Source: a virus. From it: a stretch of DNA of 40,068 nt. A model generated the notes under the pieces. It was given only the letters and a program-made list of their open reading frames with translations, made no database searches and was not told where the DNA came from. The translations under genes were made by a program, and so were the position numbers. This document shows positions 21,789 to 29,387 of this stretch, piece after piece. The stretch lies in the IMG/VR virus record IMGVR_UViG_3300005534_000024, positions 1 through 40,068 of that record; one strand, written 5' to 3'. How positions within the stretch are numbered: the stretch's first letter is position 1; each line of letters opens with the position of its first letter.

Positions 21789-22474
21789 TGCGCACCTTCG
21801 GTGTCGACGTCGCCCGCGAGGGCGGAGATAAGTCTTGCTGCATCGTTCGCGAGGATAACAAGGTTCTCCTGATCGATGCATGGACGAAATCGGACATCCC
21901 GCAGTCGGCCGACCGGGTGGAGCGGCTCTATCGTCGGTACGGAGCCGAGCAGATCATGGTCGACTGCGACGGGTTGGGAGTAGGCGTTCATGACATCCTG
22001 CGGCAAAAGGGCCTCCCCGTCTTTGCCTTTCACGGACAGGCGCGGACTGAACGGAAAGATTCCAGCGGCGAGCTGGGATTCAGTAACATGCGGTCGCTTG
22101 CCTGGTGGAATCTCAGGCAAATCCTTGACCCCCACAAAGGGTTCAACCTCATCCTCCCCAAACATGACGGGCTGCTCGGCGACCTGACCTGTCCTCGGTG
22201 GGACGTCCAGAATCAGAGAATTAGTATTGAAGCAAAAGAGCAGATCAAAAAACGGCTGGGCCGTTCCCCGGATTTCGGAGATGCTCTCGCCTACGCTTTC
22301 TGTCCGATGGAGGGAGCGAACTTCGAGGAGAACTTTCGCATCCTGACCGCCGCGGACGTCGAGGCGTTGGCGCTTCAAAACCAGGCGAAAGAGCCGCGCA
22401 CCGAGGAAACCCAACTCGACGCCATGCTGTGGCAGGGCGCCCACCAGAATTTTGATCTGTTCAGCGAATACTAA
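21788..22474 (+). CDS. terminase large subunit, nuclease domain only
   Basis: 228 aa from ATG 21788 in the TGATG overlap. RNase H-like endonuclease half of TerL: FGVDVAREGGDKS with Asp7, MVDCDGLGVGVHDILRQKG with Asp59/Asp61, FSNMRSLAWWNLRQIL, and RLGRSPDFGDALAYAF with Asp162/Asp165. These are the standard positions of the three-acid metal site that cuts the concatemer at packaging. There is no ATPase domain; that is at 7730-8731 on the other strand. RuvC-type resolvase is a weaker alternative because the 'N-x-R-x-x-x-W-W' and 'GRSPDxGDA' segments are terminase-specific. Coupled to the upstream gene, so this is an organised gene, not debris. Confidence 0.88.
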   Translation: MRTFGVDVAREGGDKSCCIVREDNKVLLIDAWTKSDIPQSADRVERLYRRYGAEQIMVDCDGLGVGVHDILRQKGLPVFAFHGQARTERKDSSGELGFSNMRSLAWWNLRQILDPHKGFNLILPKHDGLLGDLTCPRWDVQNQRISIEAKEQIKKRLGRSPDFGDALAYAFCPMEGANFEENFRILTAADVEALALQNQAKEPRTEETQLDAMLWQGAHQNFDLFSEY

Positions 22475-22488
22475 CGGAGGAACTCAAA

Positions 22489-23334
22489 ATCAAAGTTTAC
22501 GTCTCGGGGCCGTATTCCGCCCCATCTGTCGAAGAACGAGAGCAGAACATGAACCGCGCCGCACGAGCCGGCGCCCATCTCATGCTGCGAGGGCATACTC
22601 CCTTCGTTCCTCATCTTGCCCATGTGATCGATAGGGTCGCGCTGGGAATCGGGATGACGTTCAGTTGGGAAGAGTGGATGGAGTGGTGCAAGGTCTGGCT
22701 GCGCGAGTGCGATGCGTTCCTGTTCCTTGGCACATCGAAAGGTGCGGATATCGAGTTGGCCCTGGCCAAGGAACTAGGGCTGCCGATCTACACCCATCCC
22801 TCACAACTCCCTTTGGGAGGAGTCGCAGCAGATAAAGTTCCATCGAATGGACGACTCGTGCCCGCCAGCCGGAACGCCGATCTACAGGTAGATATCGTTC
22901 GCTTACCGCACGCGTGCGAGGAGCTGCCGGCTTACCAGACGGATGGGGCCGCAGCTATGGACCTGCGAGCTGCAATTCCTGAATGGCCCGAAAAGTATTT
23001 TATCTATCCTCAAGAAGTGCTCATGATCTCTACCGGTATCTGCGTCGCTATTCCATCAGGCTACGCCGGCTTCGTGCTCCCTCGTTCAGGATTAGCGACT
23101 AAGCACCGAATAAGGCTAGCGAACTCGCCCGGTCTTATTGATTCAGACTTCAGGGGTGAACTATTGTTGAGCTTGACCAACGAAGGACCTGGACCTTTCT
23201 CGATATGCCGAGGAGATCGCCTCGCTCAATTGATGATCGTGCCCGTGACCCGCGCCGTCTGGCATGAGGCGGAGCAACTCCCTCCGACCGAGCGGGGGCG
23301 GGGCGGCTGGGGATCGACCGGGGTCGCCGAGTAA
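22489..23334 (+). CDS. deoxyribosyltransferase-like (DUF4406) / dUTPase fusion, ATC start
   Basis: 281 aa if read from ATC 22489, which stands where the family Met should be: (M/I)KVYVSGPYSAPS after GGAGG-AACTCAAA. No ATG, GTG or TTG lies upstream in frame; ATG 22549 would delete the first strand of the fold. Residues 1-105: Rossmann-like nucleoside deoxyribosyltransferase/DUF4406 domain (GHTPFVPHLAHVID, CDAFLFLGTSKGADIELALA). Residues 130-281: dUTPase with motifs GAAAMDLRA (153-161), PRSGLATKH (198-206), PGLIDSDFRGEL (213-224), GDRLAQLMIVP (242-252) and RGRGGWGSTG (269-278). dUTPase turns dUTP into dUMP and PPi; the first domain may act on nucleotides too. Confidence 0.85.
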   Translation: MKVYVSGPYSAPSVEEREQNMNRAARAGAHLMLRGHTPFVPHLAHVIDRVALGIGMTFSWEEWMEWCKVWLRECDAFLFLGTSKGADIELALAKELGLPIYTHPSQLPLGGVAADKVPSNGRLVPASRNADLQVDIVRLPHACEELPAYQTDGAAAMDLRAAIPEWPEKYFIYPQEVLMISTGICVAIPSGYAGFVLPRSGLATKHRIRLANSPGLIDSDFRGELLLSLTNEGPGPFSICRGDRLAQLMIVPVTRAVWHEAEQLPPTERGRGGWGSTGVAE

Positions 23335-23335
23335 T

Positions 23336-23351
23336 TGGCACGCTCTTTGCA
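23336..23351 (+). promoter_or_regulatory. sigma54 (RpoN) -24/-12 promoter
   Basis: TGGCACG-CTCT-TTGCA at 23336-23351 matches the consensus TGGCACG-N4-TTGCW at every defined base, and it sits just after the dUTPase stop codon. Activators of RpoN bind upstream, here inside the dUTPase gene; none was identified. Confidence 0.65.
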
Positions 23352-23696
23352 TATCCCTTATGCGGCGGGGAAACCGCTGAAGTAACGGAATTGAACGATA
23401 AGATCCGTTAGTCAATGATCTCCGAACGATTTCAATTCACAATCGGAATGGCGGCGGCAGTTGGTCGTTCCCGTACCCTTTTGTGAAGCGAAACATACGG
23501 CAGCGCCTGGCCCCTCCAGGCAGCTAATGGACCGGACAAGGATCTCCGAGGCGTGCGAGCGGGTAGCGATCACTACCCGCTGCGCGCACCACCTAAACCG
23601 GTCGTATCGGGCCATTCGCCCGACTTTAGACGCTGCTTTCCGTCCTAACCAGGGACGGCCCAACCCAATCGTCACCATCACAGGAGTCTGAACAAA
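23352..23696 (+). ncRNA. hairpin-rich leader or structured RNA
   Basis: 345 bases without a convincing ORF (a frame at 23461-23691 lacks RBS). Perfect stems in series: TAACGGA (23383-23389) / TCCGTTA (23404-23410); GCCTGG / CCAGGC (23505-23521); GCGGGTAG / CTACCCGC (23559-23580); CGGGC / GCCCG (23608-23622); CCGTCC / GGACGG (23640-23658). With the sigma54-type promoter directly before it and the sigma factor gene directly after, it may be an RNA regulator or long leader. Confidence 0.45.
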
Positions 23697-24443
23697 GTGG
23701 ACGCCGCTTCCGCCATGCGCGACGCGGCGCAGGATGGCCGAGCTGTGTCTCTCTGGCGGCAGATGTGCGAATCTGCCGCCGTTGGAGACGACAGCGGTTA
23801 TTTTTGCGCCCGAACTGCGCTCTACGAGATGTTTGAAACCTTGTCGTTCCACATCATCGCCCGCTTCTTTGGGTATCCGCGGGCCGACCGAGACGATCTG
23901 CGGCAGGAATGCCGTATTGCCGTGGTCGAAGCCGTCGACCGCTGGGATCCGCAGCGCGGTGAGTTTCCGGTGCTGCTGACCTATTACGTTCGCAAACGCA
24001 TTCGCCGTTATCTGCGGAACACGGAGATGATCCGAAGGACGCACTCCGCCTTTGACAAGCATGGGCAAGAAACGAGCCAAGGGCGGGAAGGGGAGGAGAC
24101 GGCGCCCATTCGCTGCACGTCTCTGGATGCGCCACTGGGCAATCCCATGAGCTATGAAGCCAGTCTGTTCGGACATCACGGCGACAAATCGATGGAGGAA
24201 ATCGTCTCCGATGCTGACGCTGCATACGCGCGCATTCAGGATCAGACGGCCGTTGCGCAGGCTCTCGAATACCTGCCGCCGTTGGAGCGAGAAACTATTT
24301 GCCTGTACTTCGGGCTGGAGGGCCAGGAGAGCCATTCCTACCGCGACATCGCGCCGATCCTGGGCTGCAGCTATATGACCGCCAAGAACTACGTGGACCG
24401 GGCGCTGCCGATCCTCGCGGCAGCCCTCGAAGGCGTTCTGTGA
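23697..24443 (+). CDS. sigma-70 family RNA polymerase sigma factor (divergent)
   Basis: 248 aa from GTG 23697 (AGGAG 11 bases upstream; ATG 23715 also possible). Region 2 at about residues 55-110: RADRDDLRQECRIAVVEAVD, FPVLLTYYVRKRIRRYLRN. Region 4 at about 180-245: LEYLPPLERETICLYFGLEG, SYRDIAPILGCSYMTAKNYV. Region 3 is missing or reduced, with a variable linker between. A phage late-gene sigma factor is a reasonable guess; it would redirect host RNA polymerase. Overlaps the next gene by GTGA. Confidence 0.8.
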   Translation: MDAASAMRDAAQDGRAVSLWRQMCESAAVGDDSGYFCARTALYEMFETLSFHIIARFFGYPRADRDDLRQECRIAVVEAVDRWDPQRGEFPVLLTYYVRKRIRRYLRNTEMIRRTHSAFDKHGQETSQGREGEETAPIRCTSLDAPLGNPMSYEASLFGHHGDKSMEEIVSDADAAYARIQDQTAVAQALEYLPPLERETICLYFGLEGQESHSYRDIAPILGCSYMTAKNYVDRALPILAAALEGVL

Positions 24444-24637
24444 CCGCGCAGGACCGGCGCGATTGCCTCACCGCAGTCCTGATTGCCAAACGCAGCGAGG
24501 AAACCCTCCTGGGATGGGCCAGCCGCCTGACGACGGAACATCGTCGTCAGGTCCTGGCCCTCCTCGTGGCCCGCCTAGACCAACGCGCCGTAGACATCTG
24601 GCAGGACGCCTGCCTGTGCGCCGACGAAACCGCTTGA
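24440..24637 (+). CDS. small helical hypothetical protein
   Basis: 65 aa, GTG 24440 in a GTGA overlap with the sigma factor stop. Entirely helical (RRDCLTAVLIAKRSEETLLG ... RRQVLALLVARLDQRAVDIW). Coupled translation with the sigma factor suggests a partner such as an anti-sigma factor, by position only. Confidence 0.6.
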   Translation: MTAQDRRDCLTAVLIAKRSEETLLGWASRLTTEHRRQVLALLVARLDQRAVDIWQDACLCADETA

Positions 24638-24649
24638 GAAAGAGGAGCG

Positions 24650-25036
24650 ATGTTAGTGGCTATCCAGCATCAGAAGAACAGTAGATATGGCGACGTCACA
24701 GAGCTTCACTGCCCGGTGGAGTTCTCGCAGCAGGTGCGGCAGGTCATCCAGAGGGTGACGGGAGAGCATCCGGTTCCGGTCCCGATTTCCGAATGCATGG
24801 TCGCCTACTTCGTGAAGGGGCTCGACCTCGAAGAAGCCTGCGCCGTGCTGCGGATGATCACTGTCTTTGAGGAGGACCCTGACGAGATCGACCGCGAGAC
24901 CATCGAGACAGATGTCCTGTTGGAACGCTGTATTCAGGCGCGGAAAGCAGCGGGCGGCACGTTTGACTTATCGGACATCGCCTGCTCCTGTCCCATCTGC
25001 ACGAATCATCTGGACCCTCGCGAAGGTCAGAAATAG
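24650..25036 (+). CDS. hypothetical protein
   Basis: 128 aa, RBS AAGAGGAGCG. Middle region helical (FSQQVRQVIQRVTGEHPVPV), then VAYFVKGLDLEEACAVLRMI and a C-terminal CSCPIC...H cluster that may bind zinc. Function unknown. Confidence 0.65.
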   Translation: MLVAIQHQKNSRYGDVTELHCPVEFSQQVRQVIQRVTGEHPVPVPISECMVAYFVKGLDLEEACAVLRMITVFEEDPDEIDRETIETDVLLERCIQARKAAGGTFDLSDIACSCPICTNHLDPREGQK

Positions 25037-25110
25037 TAAGGGTCATTCGGTATTTCCTTAGACGTTATTATCGCTTCGAAGTGACTTTAATCAACGTAAG
25101 GAGAGTCGAC

Positions 25111-25461
25111 ATGATGCGATCACTCGAACAGGCGCAAAAGGAGTACGTCATCGCCTGTGATCTGGCCCGCAGTGCGGGCGTTGAGCACGCGCAGGCGCGC
25201 GTGGAGCTACTGACGGCCGAGCGGTCGGGGGACGACGAGCTGGTAGCTATCGCCGCCCTTCGTTCCGCCTACGCGACAAAACTCTGGGAGATGAAATGCC
25301 GGGAGCAGTCGGTGGCGCTCTCCCTTTACAACGACAAGCTCGTCGCAGAGATCAAGAAGCAGCGCCGGCAGGGAACGCCTGATCCAAACGAGGAGGGTTA
25401 TCATCTCTGCTTCAAGCCGGGTCTGGAGTTGCCGGAGGCGCCCCCGTTTTGGCTGCGTTGA
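25111..25461 (+). CDS. coiled-coil hypothetical protein
   Basis: 116 aa from ATG 25111 after TAAGGAGAGTCGAC; the longer frame from 25081 is unlikely. Helical coiled coil over most of its length (SLEQAQKEYVIACDLARSAG ... LWEMKCREQSVALSLYNDKL), ending in a short proline-rich segment. Stop overlaps a TTG start of the next frame. Confidence 0.65.
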   Translation: MMRSLEQAQKEYVIACDLARSAGVEHAQARVELLTAERSGDDELVAIAALRSAYATKLWEMKCREQSVALSLYNDKLVAEIKKQRRQGTPDPNEEGYHLCFKPGLELPEAPPFWLR

Positions 25462-25733
25462 AACTGCGCCGGTGGGACCTGGCCCTTGACCTGGCGGTGG
25501 CGATCAATCTCCTCTTGTGGAAACGCGGCAGCCGCCAGACAGCGACCCTGAAAACGTTATTTCAAGGCAGAAAAGAGCAACATGTGGTAGGATCAGAAAT
25601 GATTGATCAGGCAGAACTTACCGCGATTATCCGTTTACTATTGATGGGGCGCAGCCCGAATCAGATTGACGAGACGGCGGTGCGAACCGAGATGGAACAT
25701 CCGAGCTTAGGAGCGAGACACTATGCCGCGTAA
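25458..25733 (+). CDS. small hypothetical protein, start uncertain
   Basis: From TTG 25458 (TTGA overlap with the previous stop) the product is 91 aa, with LALDLAVAINLLLWKRG as a hydrophobic N-terminal helix. An internal ATG at 25599 with GTAGGATCAGAA gives a 44-residue product MIDQAELTAIIRLLLMGRSP and more. Either could be the main product. Last bases overlap the next gene. Confidence 0.45.
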   Translation: MKLRRWDLALDLAVAINLLLWKRGSRQTATLKTLFQGRKEQHVVGSEMIDQAELTAIIRLLLMGRSPNQIDETAVRTEMEHPSLGARHYAA

Positions 25734-25989
25734 GCCACCTCCCGTTCCGCGCGGCATCTATCGGCCCGGCAAAGATATCAGCTATGCCCGCTGCGGCGCC
25801 TGCGGCGATGACTATGATGTCGAGATGATGCGCCCACTGGGGCGAACCCTGATTTGTCTTCTCTGTTTGAATCTGGCGCGGGAGCGACAAAAGCGGGATC
25901 TGCAAATGCGATTAAAGCGAAGGATACAGGATGCAGCAAATACAGAACATCGTCAAACTGAGCCCTGCAGAGCGGGCGGTGTTGAATGA
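25723..25989 (+). CDS. small zinc-ribbon protein
   Basis: 88 aa, RBS GGAGCGAGACACT. ARCGACGDDYDVEMMRPLGR and LICLLCLNLARER give a CxxC...CxxC ribbon followed by a basic helix. Probably nucleic-acid binding; function unknown. Overlaps both neighbours. Confidence 0.65.
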   Translation: MPRKPPPVPRGIYRPGKDISYARCGACGDDYDVEMMRPLGRTLICLLCLNLARERQKRDLQMRLKRRIQDAANTEHRQTEPCRAGGVE

Positions 25990-26173
25990 GCTGTTGGAGC
26001 ACGACACAGTAGCGCAGGTGGCCGACGCTCTATTCGTGAGTCAGCATACGGTGAAGTCCCATATTTATCATTTGTGTGGGAAGTTCAACGTGAATTCGCG
26101 ACATCGACTCATGGTGCGGGCTTATCAGTGGGGCTATCTTGCCGTTGACGGAGACGACAATGCCAAACAATGA
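25931..26173 (+). CDS. LuxR/GerE-type HTH regulator
   Basis: 80 aa, almost only a DNA-binding domain: LSPAERAVLNELLEHDTVAQ, VADALFVSQHTVKSHIYHLC, KFNVNSRHRLMVRAYQWGYL. This is the GerE four-helix layout (S-x-x-E-x-x-V-L ... VS-x-x-TVK-x-H). There is no sensor or receiver domain, so it acts as a stand-alone transcription factor. RBS GAAGGATACAGG lies in the previous gene. Confidence 0.8.
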   Translation: MQQIQNIVKLSPAERAVLNELLEHDTVAQVADALFVSQHTVKSHIYHLCGKFNVNSRHRLMVRAYQWGYLAVDGDDNAKQ

Positions 26174-26549
26174 GCGTGATACAGCAGCGGAAGAAGAAAA
26201 GCTTATTGAAGCGTACGACAGTGTAAACTATCGTGCGGAAAACCTCATCTTCGGAGACCGGAACAAGACGTATGGTCATCCTATCGACGATTTCGCCACA
26301 ACGGCAGAGTTCTGGACGACGTGGGGACAGGCCCGCGGTTTGTTGAAGCCGGAAGCAGAGTATGTCCCCGAAGACGTGGCCATGATGCTGAACCTGATGA
26401 AGATAAGCCGGGAAAGCAGAGTCCACGGTCTCGACAATATCGTTGACGGGCCAGGATATTTTGGCTGCCTCGGCCGCGTGATTGCCGAGCGAATGCGGCG
26501 CGGATTGGGCGCGGCGTACTCGCGGTTGACGAAACGTCCATGGGAATAG
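26160..26549 (+). CDS. DUF6378-like phage protein
   Basis: 129 aa from ATG 26160 (GGAGACGACA upstream, overlap with the HTH gene). Conserved core ENLIFGDRNKTYGHPIDDFA, AEFWTTWGQARG, VPEDVAMMLNLMKISRESRV and DGPGYFGCL matches the small phage family 'GDR-x-x-x-YG-x-P ... DVAMMM-x-LK-x-R ... D-x-GY' (DUF6378 type), function unknown. Identification from memory of the motif. Confidence 0.75.
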   Translation: MPNNERDTAAEEEKLIEAYDSVNYRAENLIFGDRNKTYGHPIDDFATTAEFWTTWGQARGLLKPEAEYVPEDVAMMLNLMKISRESRVHGLDNIVDGPGYFGCLGRVIAERMRRGLGAAYSRLTKRPWE

Positions 26550-28081
26550 GCTGCATGGAAGAATGCGAGATTGACCCGGTGGAGAATGAGGAGACTGTTC
26601 AGGAAGAAGCCTTTCGCTGGTCAGTGATCCAGGGCGACTGCATCGAAGTGATGAGAACGTGCCCCGACAACTACGTAGACTCGATGGTTACAGACCCGCC
26701 GGCTGGCATTGCGTTTATGCCGGGAAAGGCAGATTGGGACTGCTTCCGCAGGCGACACAACCCGAAAGATGTGGGACGAGAAAACGTCTTCGGCCGCACG
26801 TCGGAGCACGCTCCGCACTCATACGGCGAATCAGAGCGAGGGAACTTCATTGCGTTTATGACCGAGGTGATGAAAGAATCCTGGCGAGTAGTCAAGCCAG
26901 GAGGACATGCTTTCGTCTGGGCGTTGCCGCGGACGTCACATTGGACGGCGATGGCTTTGGAGGACGCAGGCTGGGAAATTCGAACCGTAGTTCATCATCA
27001 CTTCGGATCGGGCTTTCCCAAATCGGCCGATATTTCCAAGGCGCTGGACCGAATGGCTGGAGCCGAGCGAAAAACAGTTGTCGGTTACGGACGGGGAGGT
27101 GCGGCTCTTGCGTTTGCCGGCGATAATCCACGCCCATGGCACGCACGACAGGTTGCCACAGGAGGGGTCTATGCCCACACCGCTCCAGAGACCGAATCAG
27201 CAAGGGATTGGGAGGGATTTGGAACCGCTATTAAGCCGGCCACAGAGCACTGGATTCTCTGTCGAAAGCCCCTCTCGGAATCAAGTATCGCCCGCAACGT
27301 CCTCAAGCATTCGACCGGAAGCTTGAACATCGATGCTTGCCGCGTTCACCGTGACGCCGACGACGTGCCTGGTTGGCACGAGAGCGGGGCCAAGGGGAGT
27401 AAGGGTTATCAAGGCGAGGATACGTTCAAGATCCACGACATGAGCCCGGAGGAGATTCAAGAGCGATGTGGCGATAAGGGGCGCTGGCCTCCCGACCTTC
27501 TGCTCTCACACAGTGCCGACTGCAAGGAGGCCTGTTCGGCTGATTGCCCGGTGGCAGAGCTGGACCGGCAGAGTGGTGCAACGAAGAGTTCAGGCAAGAC
27601 GCGTAAGGGATCAGGAGAAACCAAATCAGGATCGGTAAGTCAAGGAGGTGGATTGATGGCTGATCTATCATTCACAGACTACGGTGACTTCGGCGGCGCC
27701 TCCCGATTCTTTCCGACGTTCCGCTATCAGGCGAAACCCTCGCGTTCCGAGCGCGAGGTTGGCTGTGAGGATTTGCCGACTGCCGTCCTGAATCGGGTCA
27801 ATCCTGGCGGTCTTGAAAACGAGCCCAGATTTGCTCCAATCAAGGTCAAGAATAACCACCCAACGCCAAAGGGGATTGAACTCGCCCGATGGTTGTCTCG
27901 CCTTATAACTCCGCCTGGCGGAATGATCTTGGACCCATTCGCTGGAAGTGGCTCCCTTGGCTGCGGCGCTCTTCTTGAAGGTTTCCGATGGGTGGGAATC
28001 GAGCAAAATGAGGATTACTGCGCCATTGCACGGGCGCGTCTTCGCTATTGGGACGTCAAGTGCCAATGCGAGAAGTCGTAA
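26540..28081 (+). CDS. DNA methyltransferase (amino-group MTase)
   Basis: 513 aa; ATG 26540 or ATG 26555 (GGAATAGG upstream). SAM-dependent N6-adenine or N4-cytosine methylase of beta-type order: catalytic motif near residue 52 (MVTDPPAGIAFM, DPPA in place of DPPY) and SAM-binding DPFAGSGSLG near the C-terminus. Between them is a long target-recognition insert with CxxC-type pairs (SADCKEACSADCPVAELD). Motif TDPPAGI is a recurrent variant in phage methylases. Likely protects the phage genome from restriction. Overlaps its upstream neighbour by 10 bases and RNase H by 16. Confidence 0.85.
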   Translation: MGIGCMEECEIDPVENEETVQEEAFRWSVIQGDCIEVMRTCPDNYVDSMVTDPPAGIAFMPGKADWDCFRRRHNPKDVGRENVFGRTSEHAPHSYGESERGNFIAFMTEVMKESWRVVKPGGHAFVWALPRTSHWTAMALEDAGWEIRTVVHHHFGSGFPKSADISKALDRMAGAERKTVVGYGRGGAALAFAGDNPRPWHARQVATGGVYAHTAPETESARDWEGFGTAIKPATEHWILCRKPLSESSIARNVLKHSTGSLNIDACRVHRDADDVPGWHESGAKGSKGYQGEDTFKIHDMSPEEIQERCGDKGRWPPDLLLSHSADCKEACSADCPVAELDRQSGATKSSGKTRKGSGETKSGSVSQGGGLMADLSFTDYGDFGGASRFFPTFRYQAKPSRSEREVGCEDLPTAVLNRVNPGGLENEPRFAPIKVKNNHPTPKGIELARWLSRLITPPGGMILDPFAGSGSLGCGALLEGFRWVGIEQNEDYCAIARARLRYWDVKCQCEKS

Positions 28082-28590
28082 TCTTCTCGGATGGCGGCTG
28101 TAATGGCGCCTCCTCTCGCGAACATCCGGTCGCCATCGGCGCCGGCATCGTGGCCCTGTGCGAAGAGTTCAGACAGGAGTGGGCCATCCCTTTAGGGACA
28201 GGGACGAGCCAGAAAGCCGAGATACTAGCGGTCAAGACGGCCTTGGAACTCCTGACCGACCGTCGCCAGCTTTCCGTTCTTGTCGTCTGCGATTCGCAGT
28301 ATGTGGTAGGCGCTCTTACGGACTACACTTGGAAGTTGAAGTACAACCGCAGTCTCATTCTATCAACCAGGACATTAATCCGATCATTCGGTGGTTTTAG
28401 AATAAAATGGGTGAAGGGGCACGCTACGACCAAAGAGAACGTCCGCGCTGATTATCTGGCGGCGATAGCCTGCGGAAAGAAGACATGTCCGACCATCACG
28501 CTGTCCTTACCGGTGGAGTATGGTGTCCTAACAACGGGAAACTACCCGCCCGCGCCGAATCCGATGTCTACCTCACCCCCAAAGCCGTAG
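28066..28590 (+). CDS. ribonuclease H family protein
   Basis: 174 aa from ATG 28066. RNase HI fold with the four acidic residues: Asp9 in VIFSDGGCNG, Glu52 in SQKAEILAVKTALE, Asp76 in VVCDSQYVVGA and Asp129 in KGHATTKENVRADYLAA (with His119). Cuts RNA in RNA:DNA hybrids, so probably removes replication primers or R-loops. The 35-residue C-terminal tail is encoded inside the overlap with the next gene. Weak RBS. Confidence 0.85.
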   Translation: MREVVIFSDGGCNGASSREHPVAIGAGIVALCEEFRQEWAIPLGTGTSQKAEILAVKTALELLTDRRQLSVLVVCDSQYVVGALTDYTWKLKYNRSLILSTRTLIRSFGGFRIKWVKGHATTKENVRADYLAAIACGKKTCPTITLSLPVEYGVLTTGNYPPAPNPMSTSPPKP

Positions 28591-29156
28591 TGGAAGTCGC
28601 CCTTCAGTTTCTGAAAGAACAAGTCGACGACGGAAGTTTGTTCTCCGATTGGACGTGGGACGCCGGCAGCAAGCGCCCCTGGCGCATCCTCGATCTGGGA
28701 GCCGGAGAGGGCGCGTGGGGCGAGGCTGCGCGTGAGCACTGGCCCTCGGCGTTCATTCACGGGGTAGAACTTAGGAGGGTAACAAAACCGGCTTCCTATA
28801 GCCTGTGGTCTATCATTGATATGCAGGAGTGGAATCAGTGTTATGCGGCTCAGCCGTTCGATATCGTGATCGGCAATCCTCCCTATTGCCTTGCCGAGCA
28901 AGCGGTTCGCATTGGATTGGAGCGGGTCCGTGATGGCGGCTACGTAATGCAACTCCTGCCGATCACTTTCCTGACGTCGCAGGGTCGGCGCGACGGTTTG
29001 TTCAAAGAATACCCTCTGTACTCTTACGCGCAGTACTCGCAGCGCATCAGTTGGACCGACAACGGCAAAACGCCGCCGCGCGATCATGCGTTATACCTTT
29101 GGAAGAAAGGCTGGGGCGGTCCTTGGGAGGGACATTTCCTGCCCAACGCAAAATAG
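28485..29156 (+). CDS. SAM-dependent DNA methyltransferase, NPPY type
   Basis: 223 aa. Motif I ILDLGAGEGAWGEAAREHW at about residues 69-87 and catalytic IVIGNPPYCLAEQ near 128-140, the order of gamma/alpha-type adenine methylases; GGYVMQLLPITFLTS follows as in that fold. Start ATG 28485 (GGAAAGAAGAC) overlaps RNase H by 106 bases in another frame, long for a phage overlap, though the N-terminal DVYLTPKAVVEVALQFL fits the family. Short for a methylase with its own recognition domain. Confidence 0.8.
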   Translation: MSDHHAVLTGGVWCPNNGKLPARAESDVYLTPKAVVEVALQFLKEQVDDGSLFSDWTWDAGSKRPWRILDLGAGEGAWGEAAREHWPSAFIHGVELRRVTKPASYSLWSIIDMQEWNQCYAAQPFDIVIGNPPYCLAEQAVRIGLERVRDGGYVMQLLPITFLTSQGRRDGLFKEYPLYSYAQYSQRISWTDNGKTPPRDHALYLWKKGWGGPWEGHFLPNAK

Positions 29157-29168
29157 TCGCCTCCAACT

Positions 29169-29198
29169 TTGACGAAAACGCGTTGCCTCTTATAAACT
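29169..29198 (+). promoter_or_regulatory. promoter for the tRNA-like cassette
   Basis: TTGACG (29169-29174), 18-base spacer, TAAACT (29193-29198), directly after the methyltransferase gene. Confidence 0.65.
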
Positions 29199-29264
29199 GT
29201 GCATGTAGACACCTTGAAGATCCTGTGAACCTCATCTTGACCCACTGCGAGGCGGGTCATTTCT

Positions 29265-29335
29265 TGGGCAACTAGCTTAAAGAAAGCGTCCGGACTCCCT
29301 GCCGGAAGACGAGGGGGCGGTACCCTCTAGCCCAC
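29265..29335 (+). ncRNA. cloverleaf-like element without canonical tRNA loops
   Basis: Can fold as: acceptor TGGGCAA / TAGCCCA (6 of 7 pairs), D-type stem GCTT-AAAGA-AAGC, anticodon-type stem TCCGG-ACTCCCTG-CCGGA (8-base loop), variable AGAC, T-type stem GAGGG-GGCGGTA-CCCTC (7-base loop, no TTC). Stem order and sizes fit a tRNA, but the T and D loops lack conserved bases, so standard tRNA finders would miss or reject it. May be a degenerate tRNA or a coincidental fold. Confidence 0.35.
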
Positions 29336-29387
29336 AAATATAGATCGTGGCAGAAACAGGATGTTGCGTGATTAGAAGGAGACTGTT

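Noticed and set aside
23412-24335. 307-residue minus-strand ORF
   Set aside because: Covers the sigma factor in antisense and the structured leader; no domain or RBS.
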